A stretch of 64,000 nucleotides of DNA from Buttiauxella gaviniae (GCF_040786275.1 NZ_JBFMVT010000002.1:186001-250000); one strand, 5' to 3'. Numbered from the stretch's first letter, positions 32,224 to 43,080 are shown. Program-made: numbers and translations. Notes: generated from the letters alone by a model not told the origin.

Positions 32224-32640
32224 TTAGCCCCCCTGTTGCAGCACTGACATCATGCCTTTGATTTGCCCGCCAAGAACCGTCAGGTCTGACTGGTATTTCA
32301 GGCTGTTATCCGCAAACTGCGTACGTTCGCGGTCCATATCGACGGTGTTGCCATCCATCGACGGCTGGTCAGGAATGCGGTAAAGGAGATCAAGCTGCGG
32401 GACCGTTTGGGTTTGCGCCGGAATATGGCGAGAAGAGGTTAAAGCGAGCGATACGCCGCTGCCTTCAACGCGTCCTCTGTCCATCACTTTTTTCATTTCA
32501 CTGGCAAAATCAATATCGCGAGCCTGATAGCCTGGGGTATCGGCATTGGCGATATTCGCCGCCAGAATCTCCTGACGCTGGGCGCGCAAATTTATCGCTT
32601 CTTGCTGAAATCGCAGCGCGGCATCCAGTTTGTCTAGCAT
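32224..32640 (-). CDS. flgB: Proximal rod protein FlgB
   Basis: First rod subunit and first gene of flgBCDEFGHIJ. The 138 residues start [46 protein letters not shown] and end [19 protein letters not shown]. The 152-base gap to the divergent flgA must hold the shared FlhDC-dependent class 2 promoters; I could not fix the exact FlhDC boxes by eye. Confidence 0.96.
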   Translation of the reverse strand: MLDKLDAALRFQQEAINLRAQRQEILAANIANADTPGYQARDIDFASEMKKVMDRGRVEGSGVSLALTSSRHIPAQTQTVPQLDLLYRIPDQPSMDGNTVDMDRERTQFADNSLKYQSDLTVLGGQIKGMMSVLQQGG

Positions 32641-32792
32641 GTTCCCTCCGCATAATTAGGATTTGTCCGACAGCTTAAAGCGCCTTACGCGTGCGTTATC
32701 GTTGGAATAGACACAAAATGCGTCGCTATTTATCGCCTTGATCAATTCCGTATGCGGTTAAAATCACTGCAACCTGAACAAGGAGAAGCGTC

Positions 32793-33452
32793 ATGAACGG
32801 TCTGAAAACCTGGAGCACTCTTGCCATTCTGCTGGCTTGCCCACCGGCATTAGCCAGTATTCTGGATGCGCCGTTGAGCCAGTTTTTTCAGCAGCGTCTG
32901 GCGGGAATTAGCGATGAAGTGTCGGTGATTGTGAAAACCCCTGATGCGCAATTGCCCCCCTGCCCGCTTCCCGATTTTTCGATGCCGGGTAATAGCCGTC
33001 TCTGGGGCAACGTGAGTGTTCTGGCACGTTGTGGAAGCGATAAGCGTTTCATTCAGGCTGAAGTCCAGGCGACAGGAAATTATGTGGTTGCCGCTCAGGC
33101 ACTGCCGCGCGGAAGCGTGATAAATGAAAGCCAGGTGCAGCTCAAACGCGGAAGGCTGGATCAATTACCTCCGCGAGCCATGTTGGATATTCAGCAGGCA
33201 AATAGCGCGGTGACGCTGCGTGATATTGCGCCCAATCAGCCTATTATGCTGTCGATGGTGCGTCAGTCCTGGCGAGTTAAAGCCGGGCAGCGGGTGCAGG
33301 TCGTGGCGGCGGGGGAAGGATTTAGTGTGAACAGCGAAGGCAAAGCGCTGAACAATGCCGCCGTCGCTCAAAATGCACGTGTGCGGATGGATTCGGGGCA
33401 AATTGTGAGTGGCGTCGTCGGCACGGATGGGAATATTCTGATTAACTTGTAA
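32793..33452 (+). CDS. flgA: P-ring assembly chaperone FlgA
   Basis: Periplasmic chaperone for FlgI. The 219 residues (same as E. coli) start with a signal peptide ending PALAS, and the SAF-type domain keeps ALPRGSVINESQVQLKRGRLDQLPPRAML and RQSWRVKAGQRVQVVAAGEGFSV. It begins the rightward flgA-flgM-flgN unit, divergent from flgB. Confidence 0.94.
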   Translation: MNGLKTWSTLAILLACPPALASILDAPLSQFFQQRLAGISDEVSVIVKTPDAQLPPCPLPDFSMPGNSRLWGNVSVLARCGSDKRFIQAEVQATGNYVVAAQALPRGSVINESQVQLKRGRLDQLPPRAMLDIQQANSAVTLRDIAPNQPIMLSMVRQSWRVKAGQRVQVVAAGEGFSVNSEGKALNNAAVAQNARVRMDSGQIVSGVVGTDGNILINL

Positions 33453-33478
33453 TATTCCATTGAAGCCCAAGAAGGCTT

Positions 33479-33505
33479 TAAAGGTTCCGTGAAAACTGCC
33501 GATAA
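33479..33505 (+). promoter_or_regulatory. Sigma-28 (FliA) promoter of flgMN
   Basis: TAAAGGTT, exactly 11 bases, then GCCGATAA fits the FliA consensus almost perfectly. It lies between flgA and flgM, 44 bases before the flgM start. It lets FliA raise transcription of its own anti-sigma factor, as in E. coli and Salmonella. Confidence 0.9.
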
Positions 33506-33549
33506 TATTTTAACAGATGATTGATATTGCCCCGCGATGAGGAAAGAAA

Positions 33550-33855
33550 ATGAGCATTGATCGCACGTCTCCTTTGAAACCGGTAAGTACCGTACAACCG
33601 CGTGAGACGCCAGAAGCTCCGATTCAAAAGAGCCGCCTGGAAAAAAGCACCACGCCAAATAGCACTAACGTGACGCTGAGTGACGCGCAGGCGAAGTTAA
33701 TTCAACCCGGCAGCGGTGATATCAATATGGAACGCGTTGAAGCACTCAAAACGGCGATCCGCAACGGTGAGCTTAAAATGGATACCGGCAAAATTGCCGA
33801 CGCGTTAATCCAGCAAGCTCAAAGTGAAGCTCTAAATAATTCAGGTTCCAGGTAG
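33550..33855 (+). CDS. flgM: Anti-sigma-28 factor FlgM, C-terminus from an ERIC element
   Basis: Binds FliA until the hook is complete and is then exported. The 101 residues (E. coli 97) start [20 protein letters not shown], and the FliA-binding half keeps [41 protein letters not shown]. The last eight residues (ALNNSGSR) and the stop codon are coded by the left end of an ERIC element (33828-33949). E. coli instead ends in a short helix such as QQDLQSN. Whether this alters FliA binding is unknown; the core contact region is intact. Confidence 0.93.
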   Translation: MSIDRTSPLKPVSTVQPRETPEAPIQKSRLEKSTTPNSTNVTLSDAQAKLIQPGSGDINMERVEALKTAIRNGELKMDTGKIADALIQQAQSEALNNSGSR

Positions 33856-33949
33856 GCGGCAAGAGAAATTATGCCGATGAGCTTACCTTAGTAAGAGATT
33901 CGGATAACCAGTGCGGCCAACGCCCCTGCAACTTGAAGTATGACGAGTA
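33828..33949. repeat. ERIC (intergenic repeat unit) element
   Basis: About 122 bases with the ERIC hallmarks in order: CTAAATAATTC at the left end, GGCGGCAAG, the central inverted core GAGCTTAC-TTAGTAAG, GGCCAACGC, and CAACTTGAAGTATGACG at the right end. The central core differs from the ERIC consensus at few positions. It lies between flgM and flgN and overlaps the flgM 3' end. It can fold into a long stem in the flgMN transcript. Confidence 0.9.
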
Positions 33950-33970
33950 ATTTATCGAGTAAATAATTGC

Positions 33971-34393
33971 ATGAATCGTCTGTTAGAAGTGATGGATCAA
34001 ATGACTGTGGTGCTCAACTCTCTTAAAGAGGTGATGGACGCCGAGCAGCAACAATTATCCGCAGGCCATGTGAATGGCAGTGCATTACAGCGCATTACCG
34101 AAGATAAAAGCTCACTGCTTGCAACACTTGATTATCTCGAGCAGCTTCGCCGTGCCGAACAGAATGCAGAAAACACAGGCAGCACGGATATTAGCCAGCG
34201 GTGGCAGACGATTACGCAAAAAACACAGCATTTACGTGAAATCAACCAACATAACGGTTGGTTACTCGAGGATCAGCTAGCGCGTAATGAACAAGCGTTA
34301 GCGGTGCTCAAGCCGCATCAGGAACCGAATCTTTACGGGGCCGATGGGCAAGCGACGACGGTCAGTCGCGGCGGGAAGAAAATCACCATTTAA
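33971..34393 (+). CDS. flgN: Flagellar export chaperone FlgN
   Basis: Cytoplasmic chaperone for the hook-filament junction proteins FlgK and FlgL. The 140 residues are largely helical: MDQMTVVLNSLKEVMDAEQQQLSAGHVNGSALQRITEDKSSLLATLDYLEQLRR, then a second helix hairpin and a C-terminal NLYGADGQATTVSRGGKKITI. It follows flgM with an ERIC element in the gap and is read from the flgA/flgM promoters. Confidence 0.94.
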   Translation: MNRLLEVMDQMTVVLNSLKEVMDAEQQQLSAGHVNGSALQRITEDKSSLLATLDYLEQLRRAEQNAENTGSTDISQRWQTITQKTQHLREINQHNGWLLEDQLARNEQALAVLKPHQEPNLYGADGQATTVSRGGKKITI

Positions 34394-34420
34394 TAGCAGA
34401 TTGGCTATCAGAATAAATAA

Positions 34421-34442
34421 GGGCGGTTTCAAAACACCGCCC
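34421..34442 (-). terminator. Shared terminator of flgN and the cold-shock-domain gene
   Basis: GGGCGGT and ACCGCCC form a 7-base perfect stem with an 8-base loop between two convergent genes. The minus-strand side is followed by TTATTTATT, so it best serves the cold-shock-domain gene; it may also stop flgN transcripts. Confidence 0.6.
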
Positions 34443-34452
34443 CGGTAATGCG

Positions 34453-34932
34453 TTACAGATTTTTCAGAATCTTCATTGTGGCTTCCACATCAATTTCATC
34501 TTCCGAGAAAATTAACGTTGAACCCTGGAACGTGGTAACCGCCAGCTTTTTCAGCGTGCGCATTTCCCCGGGCTTAGGTTCTGATTTCGGGCGGATGCTG
34601 TTCATCAATGCGCCCACAGACAGCACGGCATTTTCTTTATCGATCTTCGTCTCGGCAGGCACTTCTTCGCTGTAAACCAGGAAGGACTTAATTGCCGTGA
34701 TTTTGATGCGCTCACCGGCAATGTAGATGTACTTGCTTTCAGGTTCGACTTTTACGGCGAAGGCCGATAAGCCCTTATTGTTGGTCGTTGGCTCGAAAGT
34801 CACCGAAGCATCTTTCTTAATCAGCTCAGGGTTGGCGACCTTAATCACATGAAAATAACGATTGTCACCGTTTTCATCTTTGATAAAACCGAAACCTTTA
34901 TCTTCAAACCAGGTTGTGATTGTTCCGTGCAT
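34453..34932 (-). CDS. Cold-shock-domain protein with a novel C-terminal region
   Basis: 159 residues. The first ~65 form a cold-shock (nucleic-acid binding) domain: it starts MHGTITTWFEDKGFGFI with the RNP1 motif KGFGFI at residues 12-17, then NRYFHVIKV in place of the usual VFVHFS RNP2, and SVTFE...KGLSAFAVKVEP. The remaining ~90 residues (from YIYIAGERIKITAIK) match no domain I know and contain a predicted helix near the end. E. coli and Salmonella have no gene between flgN and murJ, so this is an insertion in the synteny. It follows murJ by 90 bases and could share its transcript. RNA or ssDNA binding is inferred; the role is unknown. Confidence 0.75.
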   Translation of the reverse strand: MHGTITTWFEDKGFGFIKDENGDNRYFHVIKVANPELIKKDASVTFEPTTNNKGLSAFAVKVEPESKYIYIAGERIKITAIKSFLVYSEEVPAETKIDKENAVLSVGALMNSIRPKSEPKPGEMRTLKKLAVTTFQGSTLIFSEDEIDVEATMKILKNL

Positions 34933-35022
34933 CGCTATTACCGCCTAATTAATCTTTCAGTGTGCCAAATTTTGCCGCGCCCCAATTTTGGGACGCATAG
35001 TTTAATTCAGATTGCCCGTTTA

Positions 35023-36558
<1,536 letters not shown>

Positions 36559-36647
36559 TTATTATGTGGTTCCACAAACATCAACGCCTGCTGGGCAGGC
36601 GTTGTTATTAGCAGCAGTTGTCGCTACCGTCTTAAAGGTCACGTTAA

Positions 36648-36722
36648 TGTCGGATGGCACTTCGTTAATCCGACCTACGAAAACCGTTGTTGTAGGGTGG
36701 ATTAGCGTAAGCGACATCCACC
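36648..36722. repeat. REP-like pair between mviM and murJ
   Basis: Unit 1 (36648-36680) is TGTCGGATGGCAC...TAATCCGACCTACG; unit 2 (36690-36722) is TGTAGGGTGGATTAGCG...CATCCACC in the other orientation. It sits between two genes of the same strand. Confidence 0.8.
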
Positions 36723-36796
36723 GCGTGGCATGATTTATCGAGCGACGCTTAGTCTACCGATCCCCTGCCGAAATACTACTATCAGATGTTACCGGG

Positions 36797-37720
36797 TTAT
36801 TCGCTCATCGCTTCGCGCCACAGCTTTTCCACGACGCGCTGCGCCATGAGAGCCTGTTCGCCAGAGGTTTCCGGAACCGTCTGATTTGCCACACAATCGA
36901 GGAAGTGACGAGCACAACCGGCAAAGCCGCGTTGCTCGAGCGTGGTCTGCCAGCCCGGGATTGGGCGATTCACCACGCCACTGCCACACTCTTCACGCCA
37001 CTCGCGCATATCAGTTACATCGTACAAACCACCGTCAGTAACCGCCTGCACCCACTCGCGTTGACTACCCGCCCGGCGATGCATACTGGTGGTGATGTTC
37101 AGATTGCCGTTGGCAAAATGGTGTTCGGCATAGAGCATCTGCCCGTGATCGTTAGTCTGTAACGTCCCGCTTTGTAATTGCGCTTCGCCCCCGCCTAGCC
37201 ACAGCGCGGTATCGACCACATGCAGATAATCATCCAGCAGCGTGAAACGCAGGTCGTTTGGCCCGACGCTGTCGGCACGGTGTTTATCCATGCGTACGGA
37301 CGCCCCGTTTGCCAGCTTATCTTTCAAATCACGGTACAACGGCGAAAAACGGCGGTTAAAGCCAACCATCAACGTACGCTTTTGGCGCTGCGCCATCTCC
37401 ACCAGACGTTCGGCATCGGCGAGATTTTCCGCCAGCGGCTTGTCCACGCACACGTTGACGCCCGCCTGCAACAGTTCGCTGACGACGGCGTAATGGCTGC
37501 TGGTGGCGCTATGGACAAATACCGCATCGCACTGCGCCGCCAGTTCAGAAATAGAAGAAACGTAAGGGATGCGGTAAGCATCGCAAACTTTTTGCGCTTT
37601 GGCCTGAGTGGGTGAGAAAGCGCCCTGAAGCGTCCAGTCGCTGGCCGCGGTTAACACTGGCAACCACGCCTTTTGTGCGATGCCGCCCAAACCGACTACG
37701 CCGACGCGAAGTTTAGTCAT
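36797..37720 (-). CDS. mviM: Gfo/Idh/MocA-family oxidoreductase MviM (YceM)
   Basis: Putative NAD(P)-dependent oxidoreductase of unknown substrate. The 307 residues show the Rossmann start LRVGVVGLGGIAQKAWLPVL and the EKP-type motif as CVDKPLAENL (residues about 90-100), then FNRRFSPLYRDLK and TLLDDYLHVVDTALWLGGG. I chose the ATG at 37720 (MTKLRVG); a TTG one codon upstream is less likely. It starts three bases after the yceH stop. Confidence 0.92.
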   Translation of the reverse strand: MTKLRVGVVGLGGIAQKAWLPVLTAASDWTLQGAFSPTQAKAQKVCDAYRIPYVSSISELAAQCDAVFVHSATSSHYAVVSELLQAGVNVCVDKPLAENLADAERLVEMAQRQKRTLMVGFNRRFSPLYRDLKDKLANGASVRMDKHRADSVGPNDLRFTLLDDYLHVVDTALWLGGGEAQLQSGTLQTNDHGQMLYAEHHFANGNLNITTSMHRRAGSQREWVQAVTDGGLYDVTDMREWREECGSGVVNRPIPGWQTTLEQRGFAGCARHFLDCVANQTVPETSGEQALMAQRVVEKLWREAMSE

Positions 37721-37723
37721 CAA

Positions 37724-38374
37724 TTAATCCCCAAGATGAGCGAGCAGTGAATCAAGGCGTTGTTTGAGTTCAGCAACTTCATTTTCAAGCTGTTCGACAC
37801 GCGCGGTTAAATCCTCCGCAGGCACCGCAGCACCTTCCGGCACAGAGGCGGATGTTGCCTCAACGTCACCGCTGAAAAGATGCATATAACGACTTTCGCG
37901 CTTGCCCGGCTCACGCGCCAGACGCACGACAAAAGGACCATCTTCGCGGTTCGCCAGATTTTCGAGGGTCTCCTCTACCTGAGCCATGTCGCTAAATTCA
38001 AACATTCGTCCGGCCCGAGTGCGTAATTCACCGGGCGTTTGCGCCCCGCGCAGCAAAAGAGTGGTCACTAAGGCGACTTCGGCAGCAGAAAGTTTAAGCG
38101 TGCCAAATTCAGAGTTGCAGAAACGCTGCTCGTATTTGGTTACGCGATTGCCAAACCCGCTGACGGTGCGCAAAAAATGGCGTTTGACCAGCGTGTCGAG
38201 CGTTTCTTGCACTTCATGCTCTTTCAAGTCCATCACCGGTTCACGGTTGGTTTTCTGATTACAGGCCGTCACCACGCCGTTGACCGACATAGGATACTGT
38301 TCTGGGGTGGTTACCTGTTTTTCCATCAGGCTGCCCACAACGCGCGCTTCAACCGCAGTTAACTGATATTTCAT
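37724..38374 (-). CDS. yceH: DUF480 winged-helix protein YceH
   Basis: Conserved gamma-proteobacterial protein of unknown function with two winged-helix-like halves. The 216 residues start [48 protein letters not shown], the DUF480 signature, and end with a short coiled coil ([26 protein letters not shown]). It is nine bases after rimJ and is followed directly by mviM. Confidence 0.93.
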   Translation of the reverse strand: MKYQLTAVEARVVGSLMEKQVTTPEQYPMSVNGVVTACNQKTNREPVMDLKEHEVQETLDTLVKRHFLRTVSGFGNRVTKYEQRFCNSEFGTLKLSAAEVALVTTLLLRGAQTPGELRTRAGRMFEFSDMAQVEETLENLANREDGPFVVRLAREPGKRESRYMHLFSGDVEATSASVPEGAAVPAEDLTARVEQLENEVAELKQRLDSLLAHLGD

Positions 38375-38383
38375 CTCTCGTCC

Positions 38384-38968
38384 TTAACGGCCAGGGGTCC
38401 ATTCTTTTGAGGTCAACGCGGTCAGAACGTGATCGCGCCAGACACCATCAATCAGTAAATACTCTTTGGCATAGCCTTCTTTTTCAAACCCGAGGCGGGC
38501 CAGAAGATCGCCGCTACGCTGGTTGTGCGGCATATAGTTCGCCATGATGCGATGAATATGCTGGCTGCGCTGCATATAGCGGATAGCTGAAGTCAGCGCC
38601 TCAAACATCATCCCCTGCCCCTGCCATTTTTCACCAAGTGAGTACCCGAGATAGCACGCATGAAATGAGCCGCGCACCACGTTTGAAAAGTTGGCGACGC
38701 CGCGAATCTCTTTTTCTTCTGGATCGAGCAGAGCAAAGTAATAAGCGCTGCCGGTTTTATGCATTTCGCTAATCATGCCAAGCCGTGCCTGCCAGCCGGA
38801 AGGATAGCAATGGCTATCGTCGCGAATGGGCTCCCACGGCTTCAGGAACTGACGGTTTTCAGCGTAATAATCTGCCAGACGCCAGGCATCTCGCTCATAT
38901 ACCAGACGCACCACCAGGCGGTCGGTTGTTAAGCGTACTTTCGGCACGTTACTGCGGTAGCCAAACAT
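38384..38968 (-). CDS. rimJ: Ribosomal protein uS5 alanine N-acetyltransferase RimJ
   Basis: GNAT-fold enzyme that acetylates the N-terminal alanine of ribosomal protein S5. The 194 residues equal E. coli and contain the acetyl-CoA binding stretch [20 protein letters not shown] and [40 protein letters not shown] at 38968 is the E. coli start; nine codons upstream are also open. It is the first gene of rimJ-yceH-mviM-murJ. Confidence 0.95.
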   Translation of the reverse strand: MFGYRSNVPKVRLTTDRLVVRLVYERDAWRLADYYAENRQFLKPWEPIRDDSHCYPSGWQARLGMISEMHKTGSAYYFALLDPEEKEIRGVANFSNVVRGSFHACYLGYSLGEKWQGQGMMFEALTSAIRYMQRSQHIHRIMANYMPHNQRSGDLLARLGFEKEGYAKEYLLIDGVWRDHVLTALTSKEWTPGR

Positions 38969-39209
38969 GTTCACCCTACTCCTCACATCCCACATTTTTC
39001 TTAGGCAACTTTATTACTATACCTGCGGCTGACGGCGGAAGGAAAACAACAACATGCAGATTTTTCATCAGGCCATACTTTTTTCGATTAATGAGTTCAA
39101 TCGAAGCCAAAGATTGATAAAAAAATATTGTCGCAAGCCGCCTGTCAAAAAACCGGAGAGCAGTAGAGAATAGACGTTTGTCACACTTTTAAAGTTCCCT
39201 GGAGGGGAG

Positions 39210-40418
39210 ATGTCACGGGTAGCGCAGGCCAGGAGCCTGGGTAAATACTTCTTATTGCTCGATAACATGCTCGTTGTATTAGGCTTCTTCGTGGTTTTCC
39301 CTCTTATTTCCATACGCTTTGTCGACCAGATGGGCTGGGCGGCGCTAATGGTGGGTATCGCGCTGGGACTGCGGCAACTCACGCAGCAAGGCTTAGGCAT
39401 CTTTGGCGGCGCCATTGCCGACCGTTTAGGGGCCAAACCGATGATCGTCACCGGGATGCTGCTGCGCGCGGTGGGATTTGCGCTGATGGGTATCGCCCAT
39501 GAGCCGTGGGTGCTGTGGCTGTCGTGCTTTATCTCCGGTATCGGCGGCACGTTGTTCGACCCGCCTCGTGCCGCACTGGTGGTGAAACTGGTTCGCCCCC
39601 ACCAGCGTGGGCGTTTCTTCTCGCTATTAATGATGCAAGACAGTGCCGGAGCGGTCATCGGCGCGCTGCTCGGCAGTTGGCTGCTGCAATATGATTTCCG
39701 CCTGGTTTGCGGGGCGGGGGCGGTGATGTTTGTGATTTGCGCCATCGTCAATGCCTGGCTGCTTCCGGCTTATAAACTGTCAACTATCCGCACACCGATG
39801 CTTGAAGGGATGGGGCGCGTGCTGCGTGACAAACGGTTTGTTACCTATGTGCTGACGCTCGCCGGGTATTACATGCTGGCGGTGCAAGTGATGTTGATGC
39901 TGCCCATTATGGTTAATGAAATCGCCGGAACGCCCGGCGCGGTGAAATGGATGTACGCCATCGAAGCCGCGCTGTCGTTAACCCTGCTCTACCCGATTGC
40001 CCGCTGGAGCGAGAAACGCTTCCGCCTTGAGCAACGCCTAATGGCTGGCTTGTTCCTGATGACGCTGGCAATGCTGCCTATCGGCCTGACGAGTAATCTC
40101 CAGCAACTTTTCACCCTGATATGCGTGTTTTATATCGGTTCAATTATTGCCGAACCTGCGCGTGAAACCCTGGGGGCATCGCTTGCCGATTCCCGTGCGC
40201 GCGGCAGTTATATGGGCTTTAGCCGTTTAGGTTTAGCCATTGGTGGTGCGTTAGGTTATGCCGGCGGCGGTTGGCTATATGATGCGGGGAAAAGCATTAA
40301 CCAGCCGGAGCTTCCATGGGTTATGTTAGGGATTATCGGCGTGATTACGCTGCTGGCGTTATGGTGGCAATTTAGCGCCAAGCCGGTGGAGCCTTCAATG
40401 CTCGAACCGGGTAACTAG
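39210..40418 (+). CDS. mdtH: MFS multidrug efflux transporter MdtH
   Basis: Inner-membrane drug efflux pump of the major facilitator superfamily. The 402 residues equal E. coli and give 12 membrane segments; the loop 2-3 motif reads [17 protein letters not shown], and [32 protein letters not shown] follows. A strong GGAGGGGAG precedes the ATG. It is divergent from rimJ. Confidence 0.94.
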   Translation: MSRVAQARSLGKYFLLLDNMLVVLGFFVVFPLISIRFVDQMGWAALMVGIALGLRQLTQQGLGIFGGAIADRLGAKPMIVTGMLLRAVGFALMGIAHEPWVLWLSCFISGIGGTLFDPPRAALVVKLVRPHQRGRFFSLLMMQDSAGAVIGALLGSWLLQYDFRLVCGAGAVMFVICAIVNAWLLPAYKLSTIRTPMLEGMGRVLRDKRFVTYVLTLAGYYMLAVQVMLMLPIMVNEIAGTPGAVKWMYAIEAALSLTLLYPIARWSEKRFRLEQRLMAGLFLMTLAMLPIGLTSNLQQLFTLICVFYIGSIIAEPARETLGASLADSRARGSYMGFSRLGLAIGGALGYAGGGWLYDAGKSINQPELPWVMLGIIGVITLLALWWQFSAKPVEPSMLEPGN

Positions 40419-40496
40419 TTTGCGACCCTCACGGTTCTCTTCCATACTCAAACGTTAACGGATGTTGTCCGCTATTCAATAGTATGGAGGAGTAAC

Positions 40497-41144
40497 GTGA
40501 AGCTTTATATCTACGATCACTGCCCTTTCTGCCTTAAAGCACGCATGATTTTTGGCTTAAAGAATATCCCCATTGAGCTTAACGTCCTGCTAAACGACGA
40601 TGAAGCCACCCCGACGAAAATGATTGGCAAGAAAATGGCGCCAATCCTGCAAAAAGACGACAGCCGGTATCTACCTGAAAGTATGGATATTGTGCATTAC
40701 GTCGATAAACTGGATGGCGAACCGCTGCTGACCGGCAGCACGAACGCGGCCATTAGCGAATGGCTTCGCCATGTTAATAGCTACGTGCAACACCTGTTGT
40801 TGCCCCGAATTGCAAAAGCGCCTTTTGATGAATTTGCCACACCGGCGGCGCGCGCCTATTTCACTCACAAGAAAGAGGCAATGATTGGCTCGTTTGCCGA
40901 GCATCTCACCCACTCGCCAGGCCTTATCAAAAAAATCAGCGATGATTTACGCAAGCTCGATAAACTCATCGTGCAGCCGAATGCCGTCAACGGTGAACTC
41001 TCAGAAGACGATATTCATCTCTTCCCGCTGCTGCGTAATCTGACTCTGGTGGCCGGCATTGAGTGGCCAAGCCGGGTTGCCGCCTACCGCGATAACATGG
41101 CGAAACAGACGCAAATTAACCTGCTTTCATCCCACGCAATTTGA
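40497..41144 (+). CDS. grxB: Glutaredoxin 2
   Basis: Glutathione-dependent thiol reductase with a GST-like fold. The 215 residues have the active site HCPFC at residues 8-12 (Cys9, Cys12), then the thioredoxin-like N-domain and a helical C-domain ending LLSSHAI. KMAPILQKDDSRYLPESMDIVHYVDKL includes the cis-proline and glutathione-site residues. GGAGG lies before the start. It stands in the same order as in E. coli, between mdtH and yceB. Confidence 0.95.
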   Translation: MKLYIYDHCPFCLKARMIFGLKNIPIELNVLLNDDEATPTKMIGKKMAPILQKDDSRYLPESMDIVHYVDKLDGEPLLTGSTNAAISEWLRHVNSYVQHLLLPRIAKAPFDEFATPAARAYFTHKKEAMIGSFAEHLTHSPGLIKKISDDLRKLDKLIVQPNAVNGELSEDDIHLFPLLRNLTLVAGIEWPSRVAAYRDNMAKQTQINLLSSHAI

Positions 41145-41158
41145 TACATAGCCCGTTT

Positions 41159-41220
41159 TACCTGAGTGATTTCAAGATGCGCCCTGCAGCTTGATGTCAC
41201 TCAGGTATTTCGGCTTTTTC
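41159..41220 (+). terminator. Long hairpin after grxB
   Basis: CCTGAGTGA and TCACTCAGG form a perfect 9-base stem with a 27-base loop that itself can pair (CAAG with CTTG). TATTTCGGCTTTTTC follows. It ends the grxB transcript most likely. Confidence 0.65.
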
Positions 41221-41298
41221 CTGTAGCACCGCCTGCGCTGGTACATCATGATGCTTTATGTCAGGATCTGTGACTAAAGCAGCATGTTAAGGAATTCC

Positions 41299-41859
41299 AT
41301 GAAAAAGATAGTGTTAGCCGCAGCATTGATGCTCAGCGGGCTCGTTGTGGGCTGTAACCAACTGACGCAGTACACCGTCAGCGAACAGGAAATTAACCAG
41401 GCGCTGCAAAAGCGTAATAATTTCTCGAAAGATATTGGCCTGCCGGGCGTTGCCGATGCGCATATCGTTTTGACGAATTTAGCCAGCGCCATTGGCCGTG
41501 AAGAGCCGAATAAAATCACGCTGACCGGTGATGCGAAACTGGATATGACCTCCCTGTTCGGCAATCAGAAAGCCAATATCAAACTGAAGTTAAAAGCATT
41601 GCCGACTTTCAACAAAGAGCAAGGCGCTATCTATCTGCAAGAGATGGAAGTGGTTGATGCCACCGTTGAACCGGAAAAAATGCAGACGATTGTCCAGACG
41701 CTGATCCCTTATCTGAATCAGTCGCTTCGCAACTATTTTAATAAGCAGCCCGCTTATGTGTTGAGTGAAGACAACAGTTCCGGCGAAAAACTGGCGAAAA
41801 AATACGCCAAAGGGATTGAAGTTAAGCCGGGTGAAATCGTCATTCCTTTCACCGAATAA
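41299..41859 (+). CDS. yceB: DUF1439 lipoprotein YceB
   Basis: Putative lipoprotein of unknown role, part of the DUF1439 lipid-binding-like family. The 186 residues equal E. coli. The lipobox LVVGC follows a short signal helix. The body has NNFSKDIGLPGVADAHIVLTNLASAIGREEPNKITLTGDA and ends KPGEIVIPFTE. I chose the ATG at 41299 after AAGGA; a start five codons upstream lacks a good site. It lies between grxB and pyrC. Confidence 0.92.
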   Translation: MKKIVLAAALMLSGLVVGCNQLTQYTVSEQEINQALQKRNNFSKDIGLPGVADAHIVLTNLASAIGREEPNKITLTGDAKLDMTSLFGNQKANIKLKLKALPTFNKEQGAIYLQEMEVVDATVEPEKMQTIVQTLIPYLNQSLRNYFNKQPAYVLSEDNSSGEKLAKKYAKGIEVKPGEIVIPFTE

Positions 41860-41886
41860 ACCAAAATCTCAACGAAAATGGTGCAA

Positions 41887-41902
41887 AGCGAAACGTTTGC
41901 GC
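41887..41902. promoter_or_regulatory. PurR-like operator upstream of pyrC
   Basis: AGCGAAACGTTTGCGC shares the central AAACGTTTGCG of the PurR consensus and matches 12 of 16 positions. PurR represses pyrC in E. coli at a similar place just upstream of the promoter. Confidence 0.7.
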
Positions 41903-41911
41903 TTATCCTTA

Positions 41912-41956
41912 GTGCCCGGCATAAATCATCGTTATTTCCTTCCTACGCCGGAGCAC
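41912..41956 (+). promoter_or_regulatory. pyrC leader hairpin (start-site switch)
   Basis: GTGCCCGGC at the transcript start pairs with GCCGGAGCAC, which contains the pyrC Shine-Dalgarno sequence GGAG. A -10-like TATCCT lies at 41904-41909. In E. coli and Salmonella, high CTP shifts initiation to a C, so the longer transcript folds and blocks translation; low pyrimidine pools favour a G start without the hairpin. The same layout is seen here; the control is inferred. Confidence 0.75.
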
Positions 41957-41960
41957 TTTC

Positions 41961-43004
41961 ATGACCGTATTACCTCAGGTATTAAAAATTCGCCGCCCAG
42001 ACGACTGGCATGTTCACCTGCGTGATGGTGAGATGTTAAAAACGGTGGTGCCTTATACCAGCGAAATTTATGGTCGCGCGATTGTGATGCCAAACCTGGC
42101 ACCGCCAGTAACCACTGTCGAAGCCGCCATTGCCTATCGCCAACGTATTCTTGATGCCGTACCGCAAGGGCACAATTTCGAACCGTTGATGACCTGCTAC
42201 CTCACCGACTCTTTAGACCCCAATGAAGTGGAACGCGGGTTTAGTGAAGGGGTATTCACAGCGGCAAAACTTTATCCGGCCAACGCCACGACCAACTCAA
42301 GCCACGGCGTCACCAGCACCGCTGCGATTTTGCCGGTGCTTGAGCGCATGCAAAAAATTGGTATGCCGCTGCTTATTCACGGCGAAGTGACTCACGCAGA
42401 CATTGATATTTTCGACCGCGAAGCACGCTTTATCGAAACGGTGATGGAGCCATTACGTCGCCAACTGCCAGAGCTGAAAGTGGTGTTTGAGCACATCACC
42501 ACCAAAGACGCCGCGCAATATGTGAAGGAAGGCAACTCCCTGTTAGGCGCCACCATTACCCCACAGCATCTGATGTTTAACCGCAACCACATGTTGGTCG
42601 GCGGCATGCGCCCTCACCTGTATTGCCTGCCAATTTTGAAACGCAGCGTTCACCAGGAAGCGTTGCGTGAACTGGTTGCCAGCGGATGTGACCGCGTGTT
42701 CCTGGGGACTGATTCAGCCCCTCATGCGCGTCATCGTAAAGAAGCCAGTTGCGGTTGTGCAGGCTGCTTTAACGCCCCTTCAGCCCTTGGCGCGTATGCA
42801 ACGGTATTTGAAGAGTTGAACGCCATGCAGCACTTTGAAGCGTTTACTTCTCTCAACGGCCCGCGTTTCTATGGTTTGCCTGTAAACGAAGAGACAATTG
42901 AGCTGGTCCGCACGCCGGTCACGATGCCGGAAACTATCGAGACCAGCGATGACAGCATCGTGCCGTTCCTTGCAGGTGAACAGGTAATCTGGTCAGTTCA
43001 ATAA
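41961..43004 (+). CDS. pyrC: Dihydroorotase PyrC
   Basis: Zinc enzyme that cyclises carbamoyl aspartate to dihydroorotate in pyrimidine synthesis. The 347 residues (E. coli 348) show the metal motif WHVHLRDG, the carboxylated-lysine site [30 protein letters not shown] and LGTDSAPH. It ends WSVQ. It is regulated at the leader described just upstream. It is followed by dinI. Confidence 0.96.
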   Translation: MTVLPQVLKIRRPDDWHVHLRDGEMLKTVVPYTSEIYGRAIVMPNLAPPVTTVEAAIAYRQRILDAVPQGHNFEPLMTCYLTDSLDPNEVERGFSEGVFTAAKLYPANATTNSSHGVTSTAAILPVLERMQKIGMPLLIHGEVTHADIDIFDREARFIETVMEPLRRQLPELKVVFEHITTKDAAQYVKEGNSLLGATITPQHLMFNRNHMLVGGMRPHLYCLPILKRSVHQEALRELVASGCDRVFLGTDSAPHARHRKEASCGCAGCFNAPSALGAYATVFEELNAMQHFEAFTSLNGPRFYGLPVNEETIELVRTPVTMPETIETSDDSIVPFLAGEQVIWSVQ

Positions 43005-43043
43005 CAATTTTTAGCGCCCCCTGTTGCATAGTCAACAAGATGA

Positions 43044-43059
43044 CTGTATAAATATCCAG
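43044..43059. promoter_or_regulatory. LexA box of dinI
   Basis: CTGTATAAATATCCAG fits CTG-N10-CAG with an AT-rich centre and lies 22 bases before the dinI start. It overlaps an A/T-rich promoter stretch. This is the SOS operator expected for dinI. Confidence 0.85.
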
Positions 43060-43080
43060 TATATTATACAGGGGGCTGTT

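Noticed and set aside
39068-39751. Minus-strand open frame opposite the mdtH 5' half
   Set aside because: Proline/serine-rich shadow of a membrane protein gene, with no promoter or ribosome-binding site.
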